Source of the DNA: Marinobacter sp. HL-58
Lineage (GTDB): Bacteria; Pseudomonadota; Gammaproteobacteria; Pseudomonadales; Oleiphilaceae
Direction: 5' to 3'
Assembly (NCBI RefSeq): GCF_001314605.1
Contig: NZ_LIHP01000004.1
Location: forward strand, 124,001-188,000
Length of the DNA stretch: 64,000 nt
Below, one piece after another: positions 37,802 through 49,029 of the stretch; the stretch's first letter is position 1; each line of letters starts with the position of its first letter. A program made the translations under genes and the position numbers. The notes beneath the pieces were generated by a model. That model worked only from the letters and a program-made list of their open reading frames with translations. It ran no database searches and was not told the origin of the DNA.

Positions 37802-39002
37802 AGAAATGCTCAAAGCGCTTCCGGATGCACGGGGCCACTTCGGAGCCTACGGCGGAAGATTTGTTTCCGAAACCCTCTTTGATTCGTTGTTGACCCTTGA
37901 GCGTGAGTACAAAAGGCTCAAAGATGATCCGGAATTCCAGGCAGAATTCGACAGGGATCTCGCCCATTATGTGGGCCGCCCGAGCCCCCTGTACTTTGCC
38001 GAGCGGCTGACCAGGGAGACCGGTGGCGCACAGATCTGGCTCAAGCGCGAAGATCTCAACCACACGGGCGCTCACAAGGTAAACAACACCATCGGCCAGG
38101 CACTTCTGGCACGCTTTCTTGGCAAGAAGCGAGTGATCGCGGAAACCGGAGCCGGGCAGCATGGTGTGGCCACCGCGACAGTCTGTGCGCGCCTGGGTCT
38201 GGAATGCCATGTGTTCATGGGTGAGGAAGACATCAAGCGGCAATCCCCGAACGTGTACCGGATGAAGCTGCTGGGTGCCGTCGTTCACTCGGTCAGCAGT
38301 GGCACCCGCACACTGAAAGACGCCATGAATGATGCCATGCGGGACTGGGTAGCCAACGTCGACGACACCTTCTACATCATCGGTACCGTGGCAGGCCCCC
38401 ATCCATACCCGCTGCTGGTTCGGGATTTCCAGTCGGTTATCGGCCGCGAAACCCGGGCCCAGTGCCTGGACAGGACCGGAAAGCTGCCAGACGCTCTGGT
38501 TGCCTGTGTCGGTGGTGGTTCCAACGCCATTGGCATGTTCTACCCGTTCCTGACCGATGAAAGCGTGGAGCTTTACGGTGTGGAAGCGGGTGGTCTTGGT
38601 ATCGAGTCCGGGCAGCACGCGGCCCCCCTGAGTGCCGGCCGGCCAGGCGTACTGCACGGCAATCGCACCTACCTGATGGAAGATGAGAACGGCCAGATTG
38701 CCGGCACACACTCTGTCAGCGCTGGCCTGGACTATCCTGGTGTCGGTCCGGAACACAGCTGGTTAAAGGATATTGGCCGTGCGCACTATGTATCGGTCAC
38801 CGATGATGAGGCGCTGGACGGCTTCCGTAAGCTGACTCGCGTGGAAGGCATTATGCCGGCCCTGGAAACCGCCCATGCCGTTGCCTACGCGATCAAGCTG
38901 GCCGCGACCATGGACAAAGACAAGATCGTGGTTATCAATATTTCCGGGCGCGGTGACAAGGACATGCAGACCATCGCCGAAATCGATGGTATCGAGGTTT
39001 AG
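37782..39002 (+). CDS. trpB: Tryptophan synthase beta chain
   Basis: 406 residues from the GTG at 37782, six bases after GAGG; the ATG two codons downstream is a possible alternative. The PLP lysine lies in [15 protein letters not shown] and the phosphate-binding glycine loop in [12 protein letters not shown]. It condenses indole with serine. It overlaps trpF and is followed by trpA after 20 bases. Having trpBA inside the truA-accD block differs from Pseudomonas, where trpBA is elsewhere. Confidence 0.97.
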   Translation: MSMKLTEEMLKALPDARGHFGAYGGRFVSETLFDSLLTLEREYKRLKDDPEFQAEFDRDLAHYVGRPSPLYFAERLTRETGGAQIWLKREDLNHTGAHKVNNTIGQALLARFLGKKRVIAETGAGQHGVATATVCARLGLECHVFMGEEDIKRQSPNVYRMKLLGAVVHSVSSGTRTLKDAMNDAMRDWVANVDDTFYIIGTVAGPHPYPLLVRDFQSVIGRETRAQCLDRTGKLPDALVACVGGGSNAIGMFYPFLTDESVELYGVEAGGLGIESGQHAAPLSAGRPGVLHGNRTYLMEDENGQIAGTHSVSAGLDYPGVGPEHSWLKDIGRAHYVSVTDDEALDGFRKLTRVEGIMPALETAHAVAYAIKLAATMDKDKIVVINISGRGDKDMQTIAEIDGIEV

Positions 39003-39022
39003 GCAACAGCAAAGGAGCTGGC

Positions 39023-39835
39023 ATGAGTCGAATTGAAGGGGTTCTGAAATCCCTGAAGGGGCAGGGCCGCAAGGCGCTGATTCCATACATTACCGCCGGT
39101 GATCCGCATCCGGATCAGACGGTCGATCTGATGCATACCCTGGTGGATGCAGGTGCGGACATTATAGAGCTGGGGGTGCCATTCTCGGACCCGATGGCCG
39201 ACGGGCCGGTTATCCAGCAGGCCTGTGAGCGTGCGCTTCGGCATGGTACCTCGCTGCGTCAGGTGCTGGGGATGGTCAAGACCTTTCGGGAAACAGACGA
39301 CAAAACCCCGATCGTGCTGATGGGTTACCTCAATCCCATGGAAGCCATGGGCCAGGAGAAATTTGCCGATGCCGCCGTGGACGCGGGTGTGGACGGCATT
39401 CTCACGGTTGATTTGCCGCCGGAAGAGGCGGACGAAGTGGCTCCGTTGTTCACGGCGCGTAATCTCGACGCCATATTCCTGCTGGCACCCACCACCACTG
39501 ATGACCGGATTCGTGCAATCAGTGAGCACAGTTCCGGCTATGTGTACTATGTTTCATTCAAGGGTGTGACCGGAGCTGGCAAGATTGATGTGGATGAAGT
39601 GGCTGCCAAGGTCGCTCATATTCACGAACTGACAGCACTGCCGGTGGCGGTTGGCTTTGGTATCCGGGATGCGGCAACGGCTTCTGCAGTAGGTCGGGTA
39701 TCCGATGGTGTAATTGTCGGCAGCGTGCTGGTAGATACAATAGCCCGGAATCAGGCAGATCCTGACCAGCTCAAGCGGGCGCTGTCGGATCTGCTTCACC
39801 CGATGCGCGAAGCACTTGACAGCCTGGCTTCCTGA
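39023..39835 (+). CDS. trpA: Tryptophan synthase alpha chain
   Basis: 270 residues. The catalytic Glu is in [20 protein letters not shown] and the Asp in [11 protein letters not shown]. The phosphate-binding GFGIRD segment and GSVLV follow. It releases indole from indole-3-glycerol phosphate and channels it to TrpB. AAAGGAG is the ribosome site. Starts 20 bases after trpB. Confidence 0.97.
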   Translation: MSRIEGVLKSLKGQGRKALIPYITAGDPHPDQTVDLMHTLVDAGADIIELGVPFSDPMADGPVIQQACERALRHGTSLRQVLGMVKTFRETDDKTPIVLMGYLNPMEAMGQEKFADAAVDAGVDGILTVDLPPEEADEVAPLFTARNLDAIFLLAPTTTDDRIRAISEHSSGYVYYVSFKGVTGAGKIDVDEVAAKVAHIHELTALPVAVGFGIRDAATASAVGRVSDGVIVGSVLVDTIARNQADPDQLKRALSDLLHPMREALDSLAS

Positions 39836-39876
39836 TTGACAGGTATCCGGCAGGCATCAAAGGACAGGATGAGATC

Positions 39877-40803
39877 ATGAGTAACTGGCTGGACAAGATC
39901 ATGCCGAGCAAGATCCGCTCGGAATCCAAGCAACGGACCGGAGTTCCGGAAGGCCTCTGGAAGAAATGCCCGAAATGCGGCGCCTTTCTCTACAAGCCGG
40001 AGCTCGACAAGAATCTGGATGTCTGTCCCAAATGTCAGCACCATCTGCGGGTTACGGCCCGCCGTCGCCTTGATATCTTTCTGGACAAGGACGGCCGCCA
40101 GGAAATTGCGGCTGACCTGGAACCCTGGGACCGGCTGAAATTCAAGGACAGCAAGCGCTACAAGGATCGCCTGGCCCAGAACCAGAAGGCCACCGGTGAA
40201 AAAGACGCTCTGGTAGCGATGCGTGGCACATGTCTTGAAACCCCGCTGGTGGCGGTGGCGTTCGAGTTCAACTTCCTTGGCGGCTCCATGGGGCAGGTTG
40301 TGGGCGAGAAATTCGTTCAGGCGGCCAATGTGTGTCTGGAAGAGCGCATTCCCCTGGTCTGTTTCTCTGCCAGTGGCGGTGCGCGGATGCAGGAAGCGAT
40401 TCTGTCGCTGATGCAGATGTCCAAGACCGCAGCGGTGCTTGAGCGCATGAAGCTCGAAGGCATTCCCTACATATCCGTGATGACCGACCCGGTTTTCGGT
40501 GGTGTATCGGCGAGTCTGGCCATGCTTGGAGACCTGAATATTGCCGAGCCCTATGCGCTGATTGGCTTTGCCGGGCCGCGGGTCATTGAGCAGACGGTTC
40601 GCGAGAAACTGCCCGAAGGTTTCCAGCGCAGCGAATTCCTGCTGGAGCATGGCGCCATCGATATGATTCTGCATCGCCACCAGATGCGTGAACGTATTGC
40701 GGCTCTGCTGGCCAAGTTTACCGGCCTGGAAAAGCCGGCCACGGAAGAACCGATTGAGTTCGAGGTGTCGGAGCGACCGGAAACCGATGCCCCCGCAGAA
40801 TGA
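39877..40803 (+). CDS. accD: Acetyl-CoA carboxylase carboxyltransferase beta subunit
   Basis: 308 residues. The N-terminal zinc ribbon is formed by CPKC (residues 29-32) and CPKC (48-51). The carboxyltransferase core has [25 protein letters not shown] and [21 protein letters not shown]. With AccA it transfers carboxyl from biotin to acetyl-CoA for fatty-acid synthesis. The last 17 bases overlap folC. Confidence 0.97.
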   Translation: MSNWLDKIMPSKIRSESKQRTGVPEGLWKKCPKCGAFLYKPELDKNLDVCPKCQHHLRVTARRRLDIFLDKDGRQEIAADLEPWDRLKFKDSKRYKDRLAQNQKATGEKDALVAMRGTCLETPLVAVAFEFNFLGGSMGQVVGEKFVQAANVCLEERIPLVCFSASGGARMQEAILSLMQMSKTAAVLERMKLEGIPYISVMTDPVFGGVSASLAMLGDLNIAEPYALIGFAGPRVIEQTVREKLPEGFQRSEFLLEHGAIDMILHRHQMRERIAALLAKFTGLEKPATEEPIEFEVSERPETDAPAE

Positions 40804-42100
40804 ACCTGTTGCCCGGCACACCCCTGTGCCGGGCGCCGGCGCCACGCTTGAGCAGTGGCTCGGTTATCTGGAATCCATCCATCCTTCCGAAATTGACCTC
40901 GGCCTCGACCGTGTCCTGCTGGTTTTGCGGCGCCTTTTCCGTAATAACCCGGCGGCCCGGATCCTTACCATTGGCGGGACAAACGGCAAGGGCAGTGCCG
41001 TGGCGGCGCTGGAAAAACTGCTTCTCTGTGCCGGTCGAACCACCGGTGCCTACACATCACCCCATCTGCAGCGGTATAACGAGCGCGTTCGCATTAACGG
41101 TTCGAATGTCGCGGATGCTGACCTGGTTCGTGCCTTTGAACGGGTCGAGGCCGCGCGGGGCAACATTACGCTGACCTATTTCGAGTTTGGCACCCTGGCC
41201 GCATTTGTCCTTTTCGAGGAAGCTGGTGTTGACGACTGGGTTCTTGAAGTCGGGCTCGGTGGGCGACTGGATGCGGTGAATGTCCTGGATCCCGACCTGG
41301 CCATTATCACCTCTGTGGATATAGACCATGTCGCCTACCTGGGGGACAACCGGGAAGTTATCGGTTTCGAGAAAGCGGGGATTCTCAGGCCGGGGATCAA
41401 CGCCATCTATGCGGACACAGATCCGCCCGCTTCGGTGTTGCAGCAGGTATCGGCCCAGAAGGTCCGGCTGGAGCGTCCGGGGCAGACCTATCAACTGGTG
41501 CCTGTGTCAGACCAGGGCATGGTTCCCGGATACGCTCTCAGGCAGGACCGCTACGGTGACGAGATAATGCTTCCGGATACCGGGCTTCCCATCCACAGCC
41601 TGGCTGCTGCGGTCGTCGCCATCCGGCAACTCGAACCTGGCCTGGCGCCTGCGACAATCGAGCAGGTATTGTCAGACCTGACGTTGCCTGGCCGTTACGA
41701 GGTGCTGCAGGCCTCACCCCGTGTGATTGTCGATGTAGGCCATAATCCCCATGCGGCGGCGTGGTTGGCGGACAGGATAGTGCGCCGGCGGGATAGCAAT
41801 GGGCGTGTTATTGCCATCTACGCTGCCCTGGCGGACAAGGACGTGGAAGGTGTTGCAGGGGCAATGAATTCCGTGGTTGATCGATGGTACCTTTCCGGGC
41901 TGGACGTTCCCCGGGGCCTGGCCGCAGAGGAGCTGGCGTTGCGGCTGGAGGGGATTGTAGAGGGCTCCCGAGTATTGCTGGCCGGGTCAGTGGAGAAAGC
42001 CCTGGAGCAGGCCCTGAAGGGCGCTGCGGAGGAGGACCTGATCATTGTGTTCGGCTCTTTCTACACCGTTGCGGCCGCCCGTGACGCTCTGGGAAAATAA
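40787..42100 (+). CDS. folC: Dihydrofolate / folylpolyglutamate synthase
   Basis: 437 residues from the ATG at 40787 inside the accD end; the frame is open further upstream but only within accD. The Mur-ligase-type ATP loop is [16 protein letters not shown] and the second domain has [18 protein letters not shown]. It glutamylates dihydropteroate and folates. The accD-folC overlap is the usual one in Pseudomonads. No terminator follows. Confidence 0.95.
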   Translation: MPPQNEPVARHTPVPGAGATLEQWLGYLESIHPSEIDLGLDRVLLVLRRLFRNNPAARILTIGGTNGKGSAVAALEKLLLCAGRTTGAYTSPHLQRYNERVRINGSNVADADLVRAFERVEAARGNITLTYFEFGTLAAFVLFEEAGVDDWVLEVGLGGRLDAVNVLDPDLAIITSVDIDHVAYLGDNREVIGFEKAGILRPGINAIYADTDPPASVLQQVSAQKVRLERPGQTYQLVPVSDQGMVPGYALRQDRYGDEIMLPDTGLPIHSLAAAVVAIRQLEPGLAPATIEQVLSDLTLPGRYEVLQASPRVIVDVGHNPHAAAWLADRIVRRRDSNGRVIAIYAALADKDVEGVAGAMNSVVDRWYLSGLDVPRGLAAEELALRLEGIVEGSRVLLAGSVEKALEQALKGAAEEDLIIVFGSFYTVAAARDALGK

Positions 42101-42136
42101 CGCATCTTAAATATCCGTCATGCCTGCCATGAGCCT

Positions 42137-42165
42137 TTGAGTTCTCTGTAGGCGGCGGTTACTAT
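42137..42165 (+). promoter_or_regulatory. dedD: Predicted sigma-70 promoter of dedD
   Basis: TTGAGT, a 17-base spacer and TACTAT, ending 56 bases before the start codon. Confidence 0.55.
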
Positions 42166-42221
42166 CGGGCACAGTATTGATCATTTCTCGCGAGTCGTGA
42201 ATCAACAGGGGATAGCGTAAC

Positions 42222-42926
42222 GTGGACGGATTGAAGCAAAGAATCATCGGAGCCCTGGTACTGGTGTCTCTTGCCGTTATCTTTGTACCGATGATGTTTG
42301 ATGAGCCCCATTCCGAGCGCGAGTCCACGTCTATCAAGCTTCCCGAGGAACCTCCATTCCCCGAAGTTGAAGCCCCTGAACCGGAAACTGCCGATGCCCC
42401 GGCCTATCGCATCGAGGAATCCGGTGATGAAGCGCAGCCGTCAAGCAGCGAGGAACTCGGTGATGAAGCGCAGCCCTCAAGCGCCGAGGAACCCGCCCTC
42501 GATGAGCCACCCCAGGTAGATGAACCATCCCGTGTGGAGGCTGAAACCGAAGCACCCGACCCTCTCCCGACGGTTCAGGAGCCTGAAGTATCCCGCCAGG
42601 AGACATCAGACACCGACTCAGAACCTGAATCTGAACCCGAAGAGCCTGTGCAGGACGAGGATTCGGCGGAGTTCACCCGGTCTCTTGAGGGCGCCTGGGT
42701 GGTGCAGCTGGGCAGTTTCGGCAGCAACGATAACGCCAGAAACCTGCGGGACAAGGTTCGGGAAAAAGGTTACAACTCTCATCTCCAGCAGATTACCCGT
42801 GGCGACGCCGAGCTGACCCGGGTTTTCAGTGGGCCATTTGCCGAGAAGGCGGAAGCCGAAAAGGCCAAGCAGGTTCTCGACAAAGCTTTCGGACTCAATA
42901 GCCTGGTGACTTCCGGCGACAAATAG
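42222..42926 (+). CDS. dedD: SPOR-domain cell division protein (DedD-like)
   Basis: 234 residues. A short cytoplasmic start leads into one membrane helix at about 6-25 (IIGALVLVSLAVIFVPMMF). A long acidic Pro/Glu/Ser linker follows to about 150, and a C-terminal SPOR domain at about 155-232 (GAWVVQLGSFGSNDNARNLR) binds denuded glycan strands at the septum. The linker contains a 36-base tandem duplication. The accD-folC-dedD-cvpA-purF order matches gammaproteobacterial convention. Confidence 0.88.
   Translation: MDGLKQRIIGALVLVSLAVIFVPMMFDEPHSERESTSIKLPEEPPFPEVEAPEPETADAPAYRIEESGDEAQPSSSEELGDEAQPSSAEEPALDEPPQVDEPSRVEAETEAPDPLPTVQEPEVSRQETSDTDSEPESEPEEPVQDEDSAEFTRSLEGAWVVQLGSFGSNDNARNLRDKVREKGYNSHLQQITRGDAELTRVFSGPFAEKAEAEKAKQVLDKAFGLNSLVTSGDK
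42423..42494 (+). repeat. 36-base in-frame tandem duplication inside dedD
   Basis: Two copies starting at 42423 and 42459 encode GDEAQPSSSEEL and GDEAQPSSAEEP. They differ at only a few bases, so the duplication is fairly recent. Confidence 0.85.
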
Positions 42927-42963
42927 GGTTGCTGTCAACTGTCACGAATGCGTAATGGGCGGT

Positions 42964-42991
42964 TTGGTCAGGTGACGTTTCCTGATAGAAT
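42964..42991 (+). promoter_or_regulatory. cvpA: Predicted promoter of cvpA-purF
   Basis: TTGGTC, a 16-base spacer and TAGAAT, 30 bases before the cvpA start codon. Confidence 0.45.
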
Positions 42992-43021
42992 TCGCGCTTC
43001 CTTATTTCCACCGGGTTTCCC

Positions 43022-43591
43022 ATGGATGCGCTGATCTGGATTGACTGGGTCATCATTGCCCTGATAACTGTTTCCACCCTTATCAGTCTCAAGCGTGGCT
43101 TCATCAAGGAGGCCCTGTCGCTGATAACCTGGGTGGGTGCGTTTATTATTGCCCGGACTTTCCACCCACAGATGCAGTCTCTCCTGGAGGGCACCGTCGA
43201 AACACCGCTGGTGCGGTTGATTGCAGCGTTTGCCATTCTCTTTTTTGCCACTCTGATCGTTGGCGCCATCGTCAATAACCTGATTGGTCACCTGGTAAGG
43301 GCCACGGGTCTCTCTGCTACCGACCGGGTGCTGGGAATGGGATTCGGGCTGCTACGTGGCCTGGTGGTGGTGATTGTTGCCATCGCTTTCACGCGCTATA
43401 CCCCCCTCGCGGAGGACACCTGGTGGCGCACGTCCATCATGATTGACCGCCTGGCCGTGGTGGAGGACTGGTCAAGAAGAACCCTCGGTGACGAATTTGC
43501 CCGCTTTCTCGGGCCGGCTGGTGGAGGCACGGAAGACTCCCCCGACTCTCAACAGGAAGATGACGTGGAACCTGCTTCCGCGTCCCGCTAA
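43022..43591 (+). CDS. cvpA: CvpA-family membrane protein
   Basis: 189 residues with about four membrane helices (for example [18 protein letters not shown] and the following segments to about residue 125). The family is needed for colicin V production in E. coli and affects envelope homeostasis; the exact function is unsettled. The C-terminal 30 residues are polar and rich in Glu/Asp/Ser. No clear ribosome site precedes the ATG. It is followed by purF after 35 bases, the standard pairing. Confidence 0.9.
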   Translation: MDALIWIDWVIIALITVSTLISLKRGFIKEALSLITWVGAFIIARTFHPQMQSLLEGTVETPLVRLIAAFAILFFATLIVGAIVNNLIGHLVRATGLSATDRVLGMGFGLLRGLVVVIVAIAFTRYTPLAEDTWWRTSIMIDRLAVVEDWSRRTLGDEFARFLGPAGGGTEDSPDSQQEDDVEPASASR

Positions 43592-43626
43592 CATTCAGTT
43601 TTAACGCTTCGGAGATTACCGTATCC

Positions 43627-45150
43627 ATGTGTGGCATTGTCGGCATAGTCAGTACTTCCAACGTGAATCAGACGCTTTACGACGCGCTGACCGTATTACA
43701 GCACCGGGGCCAGGATGCAGCGGGTATCGTTACGTTTCAGGATGAGCGCTTTTACCTCCGCAAGGACAACGGGCTGGTACGGGATGTATTCCGGACCCGG
43801 CACATGCGCCGGTTGGTGGGTAATGTGGGGATCGGCCATGTCCGTTACCCCACGGCGGGAAGTTCCAGCTCGGCCGAGGCCCAGCCATTCTACGTGAACA
43901 GCCCCTACGGTATTACCCTGGCCCACAACGGCAACCTGACCAACGCTGAAGACCTGAGCCAGGATCTGTTCCGCACGGACCTCCGCCACATCAACACCAA
44001 TTCGGACTCCGAGGTCCTGCTGAATGTGTTCGCCCACGAACTGCAGAAACTGGGCAAGCTCGACCCCACCAAGGAAGAGATTTTTGCCGCAGTGCGTGCT
44101 GTGCACAAGCGCTGTCGTGGTGCCTATGCGGTGATTGCCATGATTACCGGTTATGGGATTGTCGGTTTCCGTGACCCCAACGGTATCCGCCCGGCCTGTT
44201 ACGGGGTGCGCAAGACCGAGGAAGGGGAGGAATACATGATTGCCTCCGAGAGCGTTGCTCTCAGCGCCGCCGGGTTCAAACTGGTGCGGGACATCGCCCC
44301 GGGTGAAGCGGTGTATATCGAAACCGACGGCACCCTCTACACCCAGCAGTGCGCGGAAGATCCGCATCTTTACCCCTGTATTTTCGAGCATGTGTATTTC
44401 GCAAGGCCGGACTCCATTATTGACCAGGTGTCGGTATACAAGGCTCGTCTCAGGATGGGTGAGACTCTGGCGGAAAAGGTTCTCCGTGAACGTCCCGACT
44501 ACGATATTGACGTGGTGATGCCAATCCCCGACACCAGCCGTACGTCGGCCATGCAGATGGCGCACCGGCTGGGCGTCAAATTCCGGGAAGGCTTTATCAA
44601 GAACCGTTACATCGGCCGCACCTTTATCATGCCCGGCCAGAAAATGCGTAAAAAATCCGTGCGCCAGAAGCTGAACCCCATAGACCTTGAGTTTCGCGGC
44701 AAGAACGTGATGCTGGTGGACGATTCCATTGTGCGGGGCACGACCTGCAAGGAAATTGTCCAGATGGCCCGGGATGCCGGTGCCCGCAATGTGTACTTTG
44801 CCTCGGCGGCGCCCCCTGTTCGCTACCCGAACGTGTACGGTATCGACATGCCATCGGTCAACGAGCTCATCGCCCACGACCGTAGTGTCGAGGAAATCGG
44901 TGAGCTGATTGGCGCGGACTGGCTCCTTTACCAGGACCTGGATGACCTGATTACCTGTGTCAGCGATGTAAACCCGGATATTGAAGGCTGGGAATGCTCG
45001 GTGTTTACCGGCAATTACATCACCGGTGATGTGGATGCCGCGTATCTCAACAAGCTGGAGGCCGCCCGCAACGATGAAAACCGGTTCCAGGCCGGTTCCG
45101 GAGATTCCTCGGATAACGGTATTATTGATCTGTACAACGATGAAGACTGA
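43627..45150 (+). CDS. purF: Amidophosphoribosyltransferase
   Basis: 507 residues. The first committed step of purine synthesis. After removal of Met the N-terminal nucleophile is Cys in [11 protein letters not shown]. The glutaminase domain has [12 protein letters not shown] and the PRPP loop is [16 protein letters not shown] at about residue 360. CvpA lies upstream, metZ downstream after 30 bases. Confidence 0.97.
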   Translation: MCGIVGIVSTSNVNQTLYDALTVLQHRGQDAAGIVTFQDERFYLRKDNGLVRDVFRTRHMRRLVGNVGIGHVRYPTAGSSSSAEAQPFYVNSPYGITLAHNGNLTNAEDLSQDLFRTDLRHINTNSDSEVLLNVFAHELQKLGKLDPTKEEIFAAVRAVHKRCRGAYAVIAMITGYGIVGFRDPNGIRPACYGVRKTEEGEEYMIASESVALSAAGFKLVRDIAPGEAVYIETDGTLYTQQCAEDPHLYPCIFEHVYFARPDSIIDQVSVYKARLRMGETLAEKVLRERPDYDIDVVMPIPDTSRTSAMQMAHRLGVKFREGFIKNRYIGRTFIMPGQKMRKKSVRQKLNPIDLEFRGKNVMLVDDSIVRGTTCKEIVQMARDAGARNVYFASAAPPVRYPNVYGIDMPSVNELIAHDRSVEEIGELIGADWLLYQDLDDLITCVSDVNPDIEGWECSVFTGNYITGDVDAAYLNKLEAARNDENRFQAGSGDSSDNGIIDLYNDED

Positions 45151-45180
45151 CCAGGCCATGGTCGTAAACAGGAGTTTGTC

Positions 45181-46422
45181 ATGACTTATCGCCGCGAAGA
45201 GCACGTCCTGATCCCCGAGTCGGATCTTGAGGGCATGTCCGTGGACACTCTTGCGGTCCGTGCTGGTCAGATTCGTACCGGCCAGTTGGAGCACAGCGAC
45301 GCGATCTTCCCGACCTCAAGCTTCGTTTACGGCAGCGCTGCCCAGGCAGCCGCCCGCTTCGGAGGTGATGAGCCGGGCAATATCTATTCCCGGTTTACCA
45401 ACCCCACGGTTCAGGCATTCGAGGCCAGGATCGCCGCCATGGAAGGTGGAGAGCGGGCAGTGGCGACTTCCTCCGGTATGGCGGCCATTCTTGCCACCTG
45501 CATGGCATTGCTCAAATCCGGCGACCATGTGATTTGCTCCAGGGGGGTGTTTGGCACCACCAACGTGTTGTTCCAGAAATATCTGGCCAAGTTCGGCGTT
45601 GAAACCACGTTTGTGGGTCTGACGGATATGGCCGGATGGCAGGCCGCGGTGCGCCCGGAAACCCGGATGCTGTTTATCGAGACGCCTTCGAACCCATTGT
45701 GCGAAGTGGCTGATATGGCAGCGCTCGCCAGGTTGTCCCACGACAACGATGCCCTGTTCGTGGTGGACAACTGCTTCTGCACCCCCGTTTTGCAGCGCCC
45801 GTTTGAGCATGGCGCGGATATCATTATCCATTCCGCTACCAAGTACCTGGATGGGCAGGGGCGTTGTGTCGGTGGTGTGGTGGTTGGCCCTGGCAAGCTG
45901 ATGGAGGAGGTGTACGGCTTCCTTCGTTCCGCAGGGCCTACCATGAGCCCGTTCAATGCCTGGGTTTTCCTTAAGGGCCTGGAAACCTTACCAATCCGTA
46001 TGCGAGCTCACTGCGACAATGCGTTAGAGTTGGCTGGCTGGCTTGAAGGGCAGGGGACCGTGGATCAGGTGTTCTATGCCGGTTTGCCCGATCATCCTCA
46101 GCATGAGCTGGCGAAACGTCAGCAAAGCGGGTTTGGCGGTGTGCTCTCGTTTACGGTAAAAGGCGGAAGGGAACAGGCCTGGGCGTTCATCGATGCAACC
46201 CGGATGATTTCTATCACCGCCAATCTTGGTGATGTCAAAACAACCATTACCCATCCGGCCACAACCACCCATGGCCGGCTGTCTCCGGAAGACAAGGAGC
46301 AGGCTGGAATTACCGAAAATCTGGTACGGATCTCGGTAGGTATTGAAGCTGTTGAGGATCTCAAAACCGATCTGCAACGCGGATTTGAGGCTCTTGAAAA
46401 TTACCGTCAGGGAACTGTCTGA
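45181..46422 (+). CDS. metZ: O-succinylhomoserine sulfhydrylase
   Basis: 413 residues. A PLP enzyme of the Cys/Met metabolism family that makes homocysteine directly from O-succinylhomoserine and sulfide. The PLP lysine is in IIHSATKYLDGQGRC, near residue 221. YSRFTNPTVQAFEARIAAME and SSGMAAILATCMALL are family landmarks. It is assigned MetZ rather than MetB or MetC because of the close resemblance and the purF-metZ neighbourhood. Last gene of the Pseudomonas-like block: ftsK follows only six bases after its stop. Confidence 0.93.
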   Translation: MTYRREEHVLIPESDLEGMSVDTLAVRAGQIRTGQLEHSDAIFPTSSFVYGSAAQAAARFGGDEPGNIYSRFTNPTVQAFEARIAAMEGGERAVATSSGMAAILATCMALLKSGDHVICSRGVFGTTNVLFQKYLAKFGVETTFVGLTDMAGWQAAVRPETRMLFIETPSNPLCEVADMAALARLSHDNDALFVVDNCFCTPVLQRPFEHGADIIIHSATKYLDGQGRCVGGVVVGPGKLMEEVYGFLRSAGPTMSPFNAWVFLKGLETLPIRMRAHCDNALELAGWLEGQGTVDQVFYAGLPDHPQHELAKRQQSGFGGVLSFTVKGGREQAWAFIDATRMISITANLGDVKTTITHPATTTHGRLSPEDKEQAGITENLVRISVGIEAVEDLKTDLQRGFEALENYRQGTV

Positions 46423-46428
46423 GCATTC

Positions 46429-49017
46429 ATGGCTGAGAGCGCAAAAGCAAAGAAATCAGGAGAGCTGACCGAAAAGCAGGTGCGATTCCGCCGTTTTCTG
46501 GCCCAGGGGGCCCGGGAAGGGGCGGTTATCGCCCTGATTGCCCTGTGTATCTACCTGGGCATGGCCCTGGTGACGTTCAGCCCGTCGGATCCGGGGTGGG
46601 CCAGCATAGGGCATGAGACCAGTGTCCAGAACTACGCCGGTCGTACCGGCGCCTGGCTCGCCAGCCTGCTTAGGGACTTCTTCGGCCATGTCGCTTTCCT
46701 TTTCCCGGTGATGATCGCCGCCTATGCGCTGATGCTCATCCGGCGCAGGAATGACCCCATCGATATGCACATGCCGCTGTTTCTGGTCCGGTTTGGCGGG
46801 TTCCTGCTGATCCTGCTTTCGGCCACCAGCCTGTTATCGCTCTATTCCGTATTCGGCCTGGGTGTGACATCCGGAGGCGTTCTCGGTACAGCGGTTTCCG
46901 AGGCCATGGTCAGGTTTTTCAATCTGCCGGCGACAACGCTACTGCTGATTGCCATTTTTCTGTTCGCACTGACAGTCAGTACCGGTCTGTCCTGGTTCTG
47001 GTTGATGGACCAGCTTGGCAAATTGACGCTGCGGGCTGCTGATGGCGTCAAAAACCTGTTCTCATCCGGTGGCAAGGCCCCGAAGGCATCGGGAAAACCG
47101 GCTCCCGCACCAGCCGAGCCCGTTAAGAAAACCGTTGAACCGCCGGTGGTGCGGGACAAGGTTGCAGGTCCCGGCGTGGACAAGGATTCCGCCCGTGCGC
47201 CCTGGTGGCGCCGTTTGCTGGGCCTGGGTCCCCGGAAGGTCAAGACAAAGGCAGCGGCACCCGCCAGGGAGCGTCGTGAACCGGGGCTTGAGGGTGTGAG
47301 CCCCGAAGCCGATGCAGAACCGGCGCGGCTGGAGAGCTTCAGTTCACGGGATGACAGGGCGCCAGATGCACCTGCATCGGCCCGTAGGAACGGCAAGAAG
47401 CCAGCGGCCGGCAAGTCTCTGAAAATCTCTCCGTTCAAGCGTGAGGATCAGTCTGCAACCAATTCAGATGGAAACAGTAAACAGGGGTCGCTGCTGGAAG
47501 ATATCGAGAGCCCCATTCCACCCATCACTCTGCTGGACCCCCCGGAAGAGCACAAGGAACGAGGCTATTCCGAGGAATCGCTTCAGCACATGTCGCGACT
47601 GCTGGAAGAGAAGCTGGCGGATTTCGGCGTGTCGGTGGAAGTGGTAGAGGTGAATCCCGGCCCGGTGATCACCCGGTTTGAAATCAAGCCTGCACCCGGG
47701 GTCAAGGTCAGCAAGATCTCCAACCTGGCGAAGGACCTGGCCCGGTCACTGGCGGTTCTCAGTGTCCGTGTGGTTGAAGTCATACCGGGGAAGTCTGTCG
47801 TCGGTATCGAAATCCCCAACGAAGAGCGGGAAATGGTGCGCCTGAGCGAGGTTCTCAACGCGAGGGTGTTCAAGGAATCCTCGTCGGCACTCACCCTTGC
47901 GCTGGGAAACGACATCGGCGGTAACCCGATGGTGGCCAATCTCGCCAAGATGCCGCACCTGCTGGTAGCGGGTACCACCGGTTCCGGCAAGTCGGTGGGG
48001 GTTAACGCCATGCTCCTGAGCATGCTGCTGAAAGCCACGCCGGAGGAAGTCCGCTTTATCATGGTGGACCCGAAGATGCTGGAACTGAGCATCTATGATG
48101 GCATACCCCACCTGCTGGCACCGGTAGTGACCGATATGAAGGATGCCGCCAACGCCCTGCGCTGGTGTGTGGCGGAAATGGAGCGGCGTTACCGGCTTCT
48201 GGCAAGCCTGGGCGTGCGGAACCTGGCCGGCTACAACCGCAAGGTGAAGGACGCCGCCGCAGCCGGAGAACCTCTTCTGGACCCCACCTGGAAGCCGGAT
48301 GAATACCTGGCCGACGATGAGCAGGAGCGACCGGAGCTGGAAACCCTGCCGTTTATCGTGGTGGTGATCGACGAATTCGCCGACATGATGATGATTGTCG
48401 GCAAGAAGGTGGAAGAGCTGATCGCGCGGATTGCACAGAAAGCCCGTGCCGCCGGCATTCACCTGATTCTGGCGACCCAGCGGCCCTCGGTTGATGTTAT
48501 TACCGGGCTGATCAAGGCCAACATTCCGACCCGAATGTCGTTCCAGGTATCGTCGAAAATAGACTCCCGCACGGTGCTGGATCAGGGCGGGGCCGAGCAG
48601 CTTCTGGGCCATGGCGACATGCTTTACCTGCCGCCCGGATCCGGGTTGCCGGTGCGTGTGCACGGTGCATTCGTGGACGACGACGAAGTCCACCGGGTTG
48701 TCAGTGCCTGGAAAGCCCGGGGCGAGCCCGTCTATGTGGACGATGTGCTCAACGGTGCCGAAGGCGAGAATCTGCCGGGTGTGCCTAGCCTGAGTGAAGG
48801 GGGTGGCGACAGTGAGGGTGATGCCCTGTTTGATGAGGCTGTGGCCTTCGTGACCGAAGGCCGGCGAGTTTCGATTTCATCCGTACAGCGGAAATTCAAG
48901 ATCGGCTACAACCGGGCGGCAAACCTGGTCGAGGCTATGGAAGCATCCGGAGTGGTCAGCGCCGCCGGGCACAATGGTGCCCGCGAAGTTCTGGCCCCGC
49001 CGCCACCAAGAGATTAG
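46429..49017 (+). CDS. ftsK: DNA translocase FtsK
   Basis: 862 residues. Four membrane helices occupy roughly residues 25-200, followed by a basic/Pro/Ala linker to about 355. The motor has Walker A ([15 protein letters not shown], near residue 518) and Walker B ([13 protein letters not shown], near 645). The C-terminal gamma winged helix ([20 protein letters not shown]) reads KOPS-type sequences to direct translocation toward dif. It pumps DNA through the septum at division. A weak ribosome site precedes the ATG; the gene may be read through from metZ. Confidence 0.96.
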   Translation: MAESAKAKKSGELTEKQVRFRRFLAQGAREGAVIALIALCIYLGMALVTFSPSDPGWASIGHETSVQNYAGRTGAWLASLLRDFFGHVAFLFPVMIAAYALMLIRRRNDPIDMHMPLFLVRFGGFLLILLSATSLLSLYSVFGLGVTSGGVLGTAVSEAMVRFFNLPATTLLLIAIFLFALTVSTGLSWFWLMDQLGKLTLRAADGVKNLFSSGGKAPKASGKPAPAPAEPVKKTVEPPVVRDKVAGPGVDKDSARAPWWRRLLGLGPRKVKTKAAAPARERREPGLEGVSPEADAEPARLESFSSRDDRAPDAPASARRNGKKPAAGKSLKISPFKREDQSATNSDGNSKQGSLLEDIESPIPPITLLDPPEEHKERGYSEESLQHMSRLLEEKLADFGVSVEVVEVNPGPVITRFEIKPAPGVKVSKISNLAKDLARSLAVLSVRVVEVIPGKSVVGIEIPNEEREMVRLSEVLNARVFKESSSALTLALGNDIGGNPMVANLAKMPHLLVAGTTGSGKSVGVNAMLLSMLLKATPEEVRFIMVDPKMLELSIYDGIPHLLAPVVTDMKDAANALRWCVAEMERRYRLLASLGVRNLAGYNRKVKDAAAAGEPLLDPTWKPDEYLADDEQERPELETLPFIVVVIDEFADMMMIVGKKVEELIARIAQKARAAGIHLILATQRPSVDVITGLIKANIPTRMSFQVSSKIDSRTVLDQGGAEQLLGHGDMLYLPPGSGLPVRVHGAFVDDDEVHRVVSAWKARGEPVYVDDVLNGAEGENLPGVPSLSEGGGDSEGDALFDEAVAFVTEGRRVSISSVQRKFKIGYNRAANLVEAMEASGVVSAAGHNGAREVLAPPPPRD

Positions 49018-49029
49018 GAGTACAGATCA

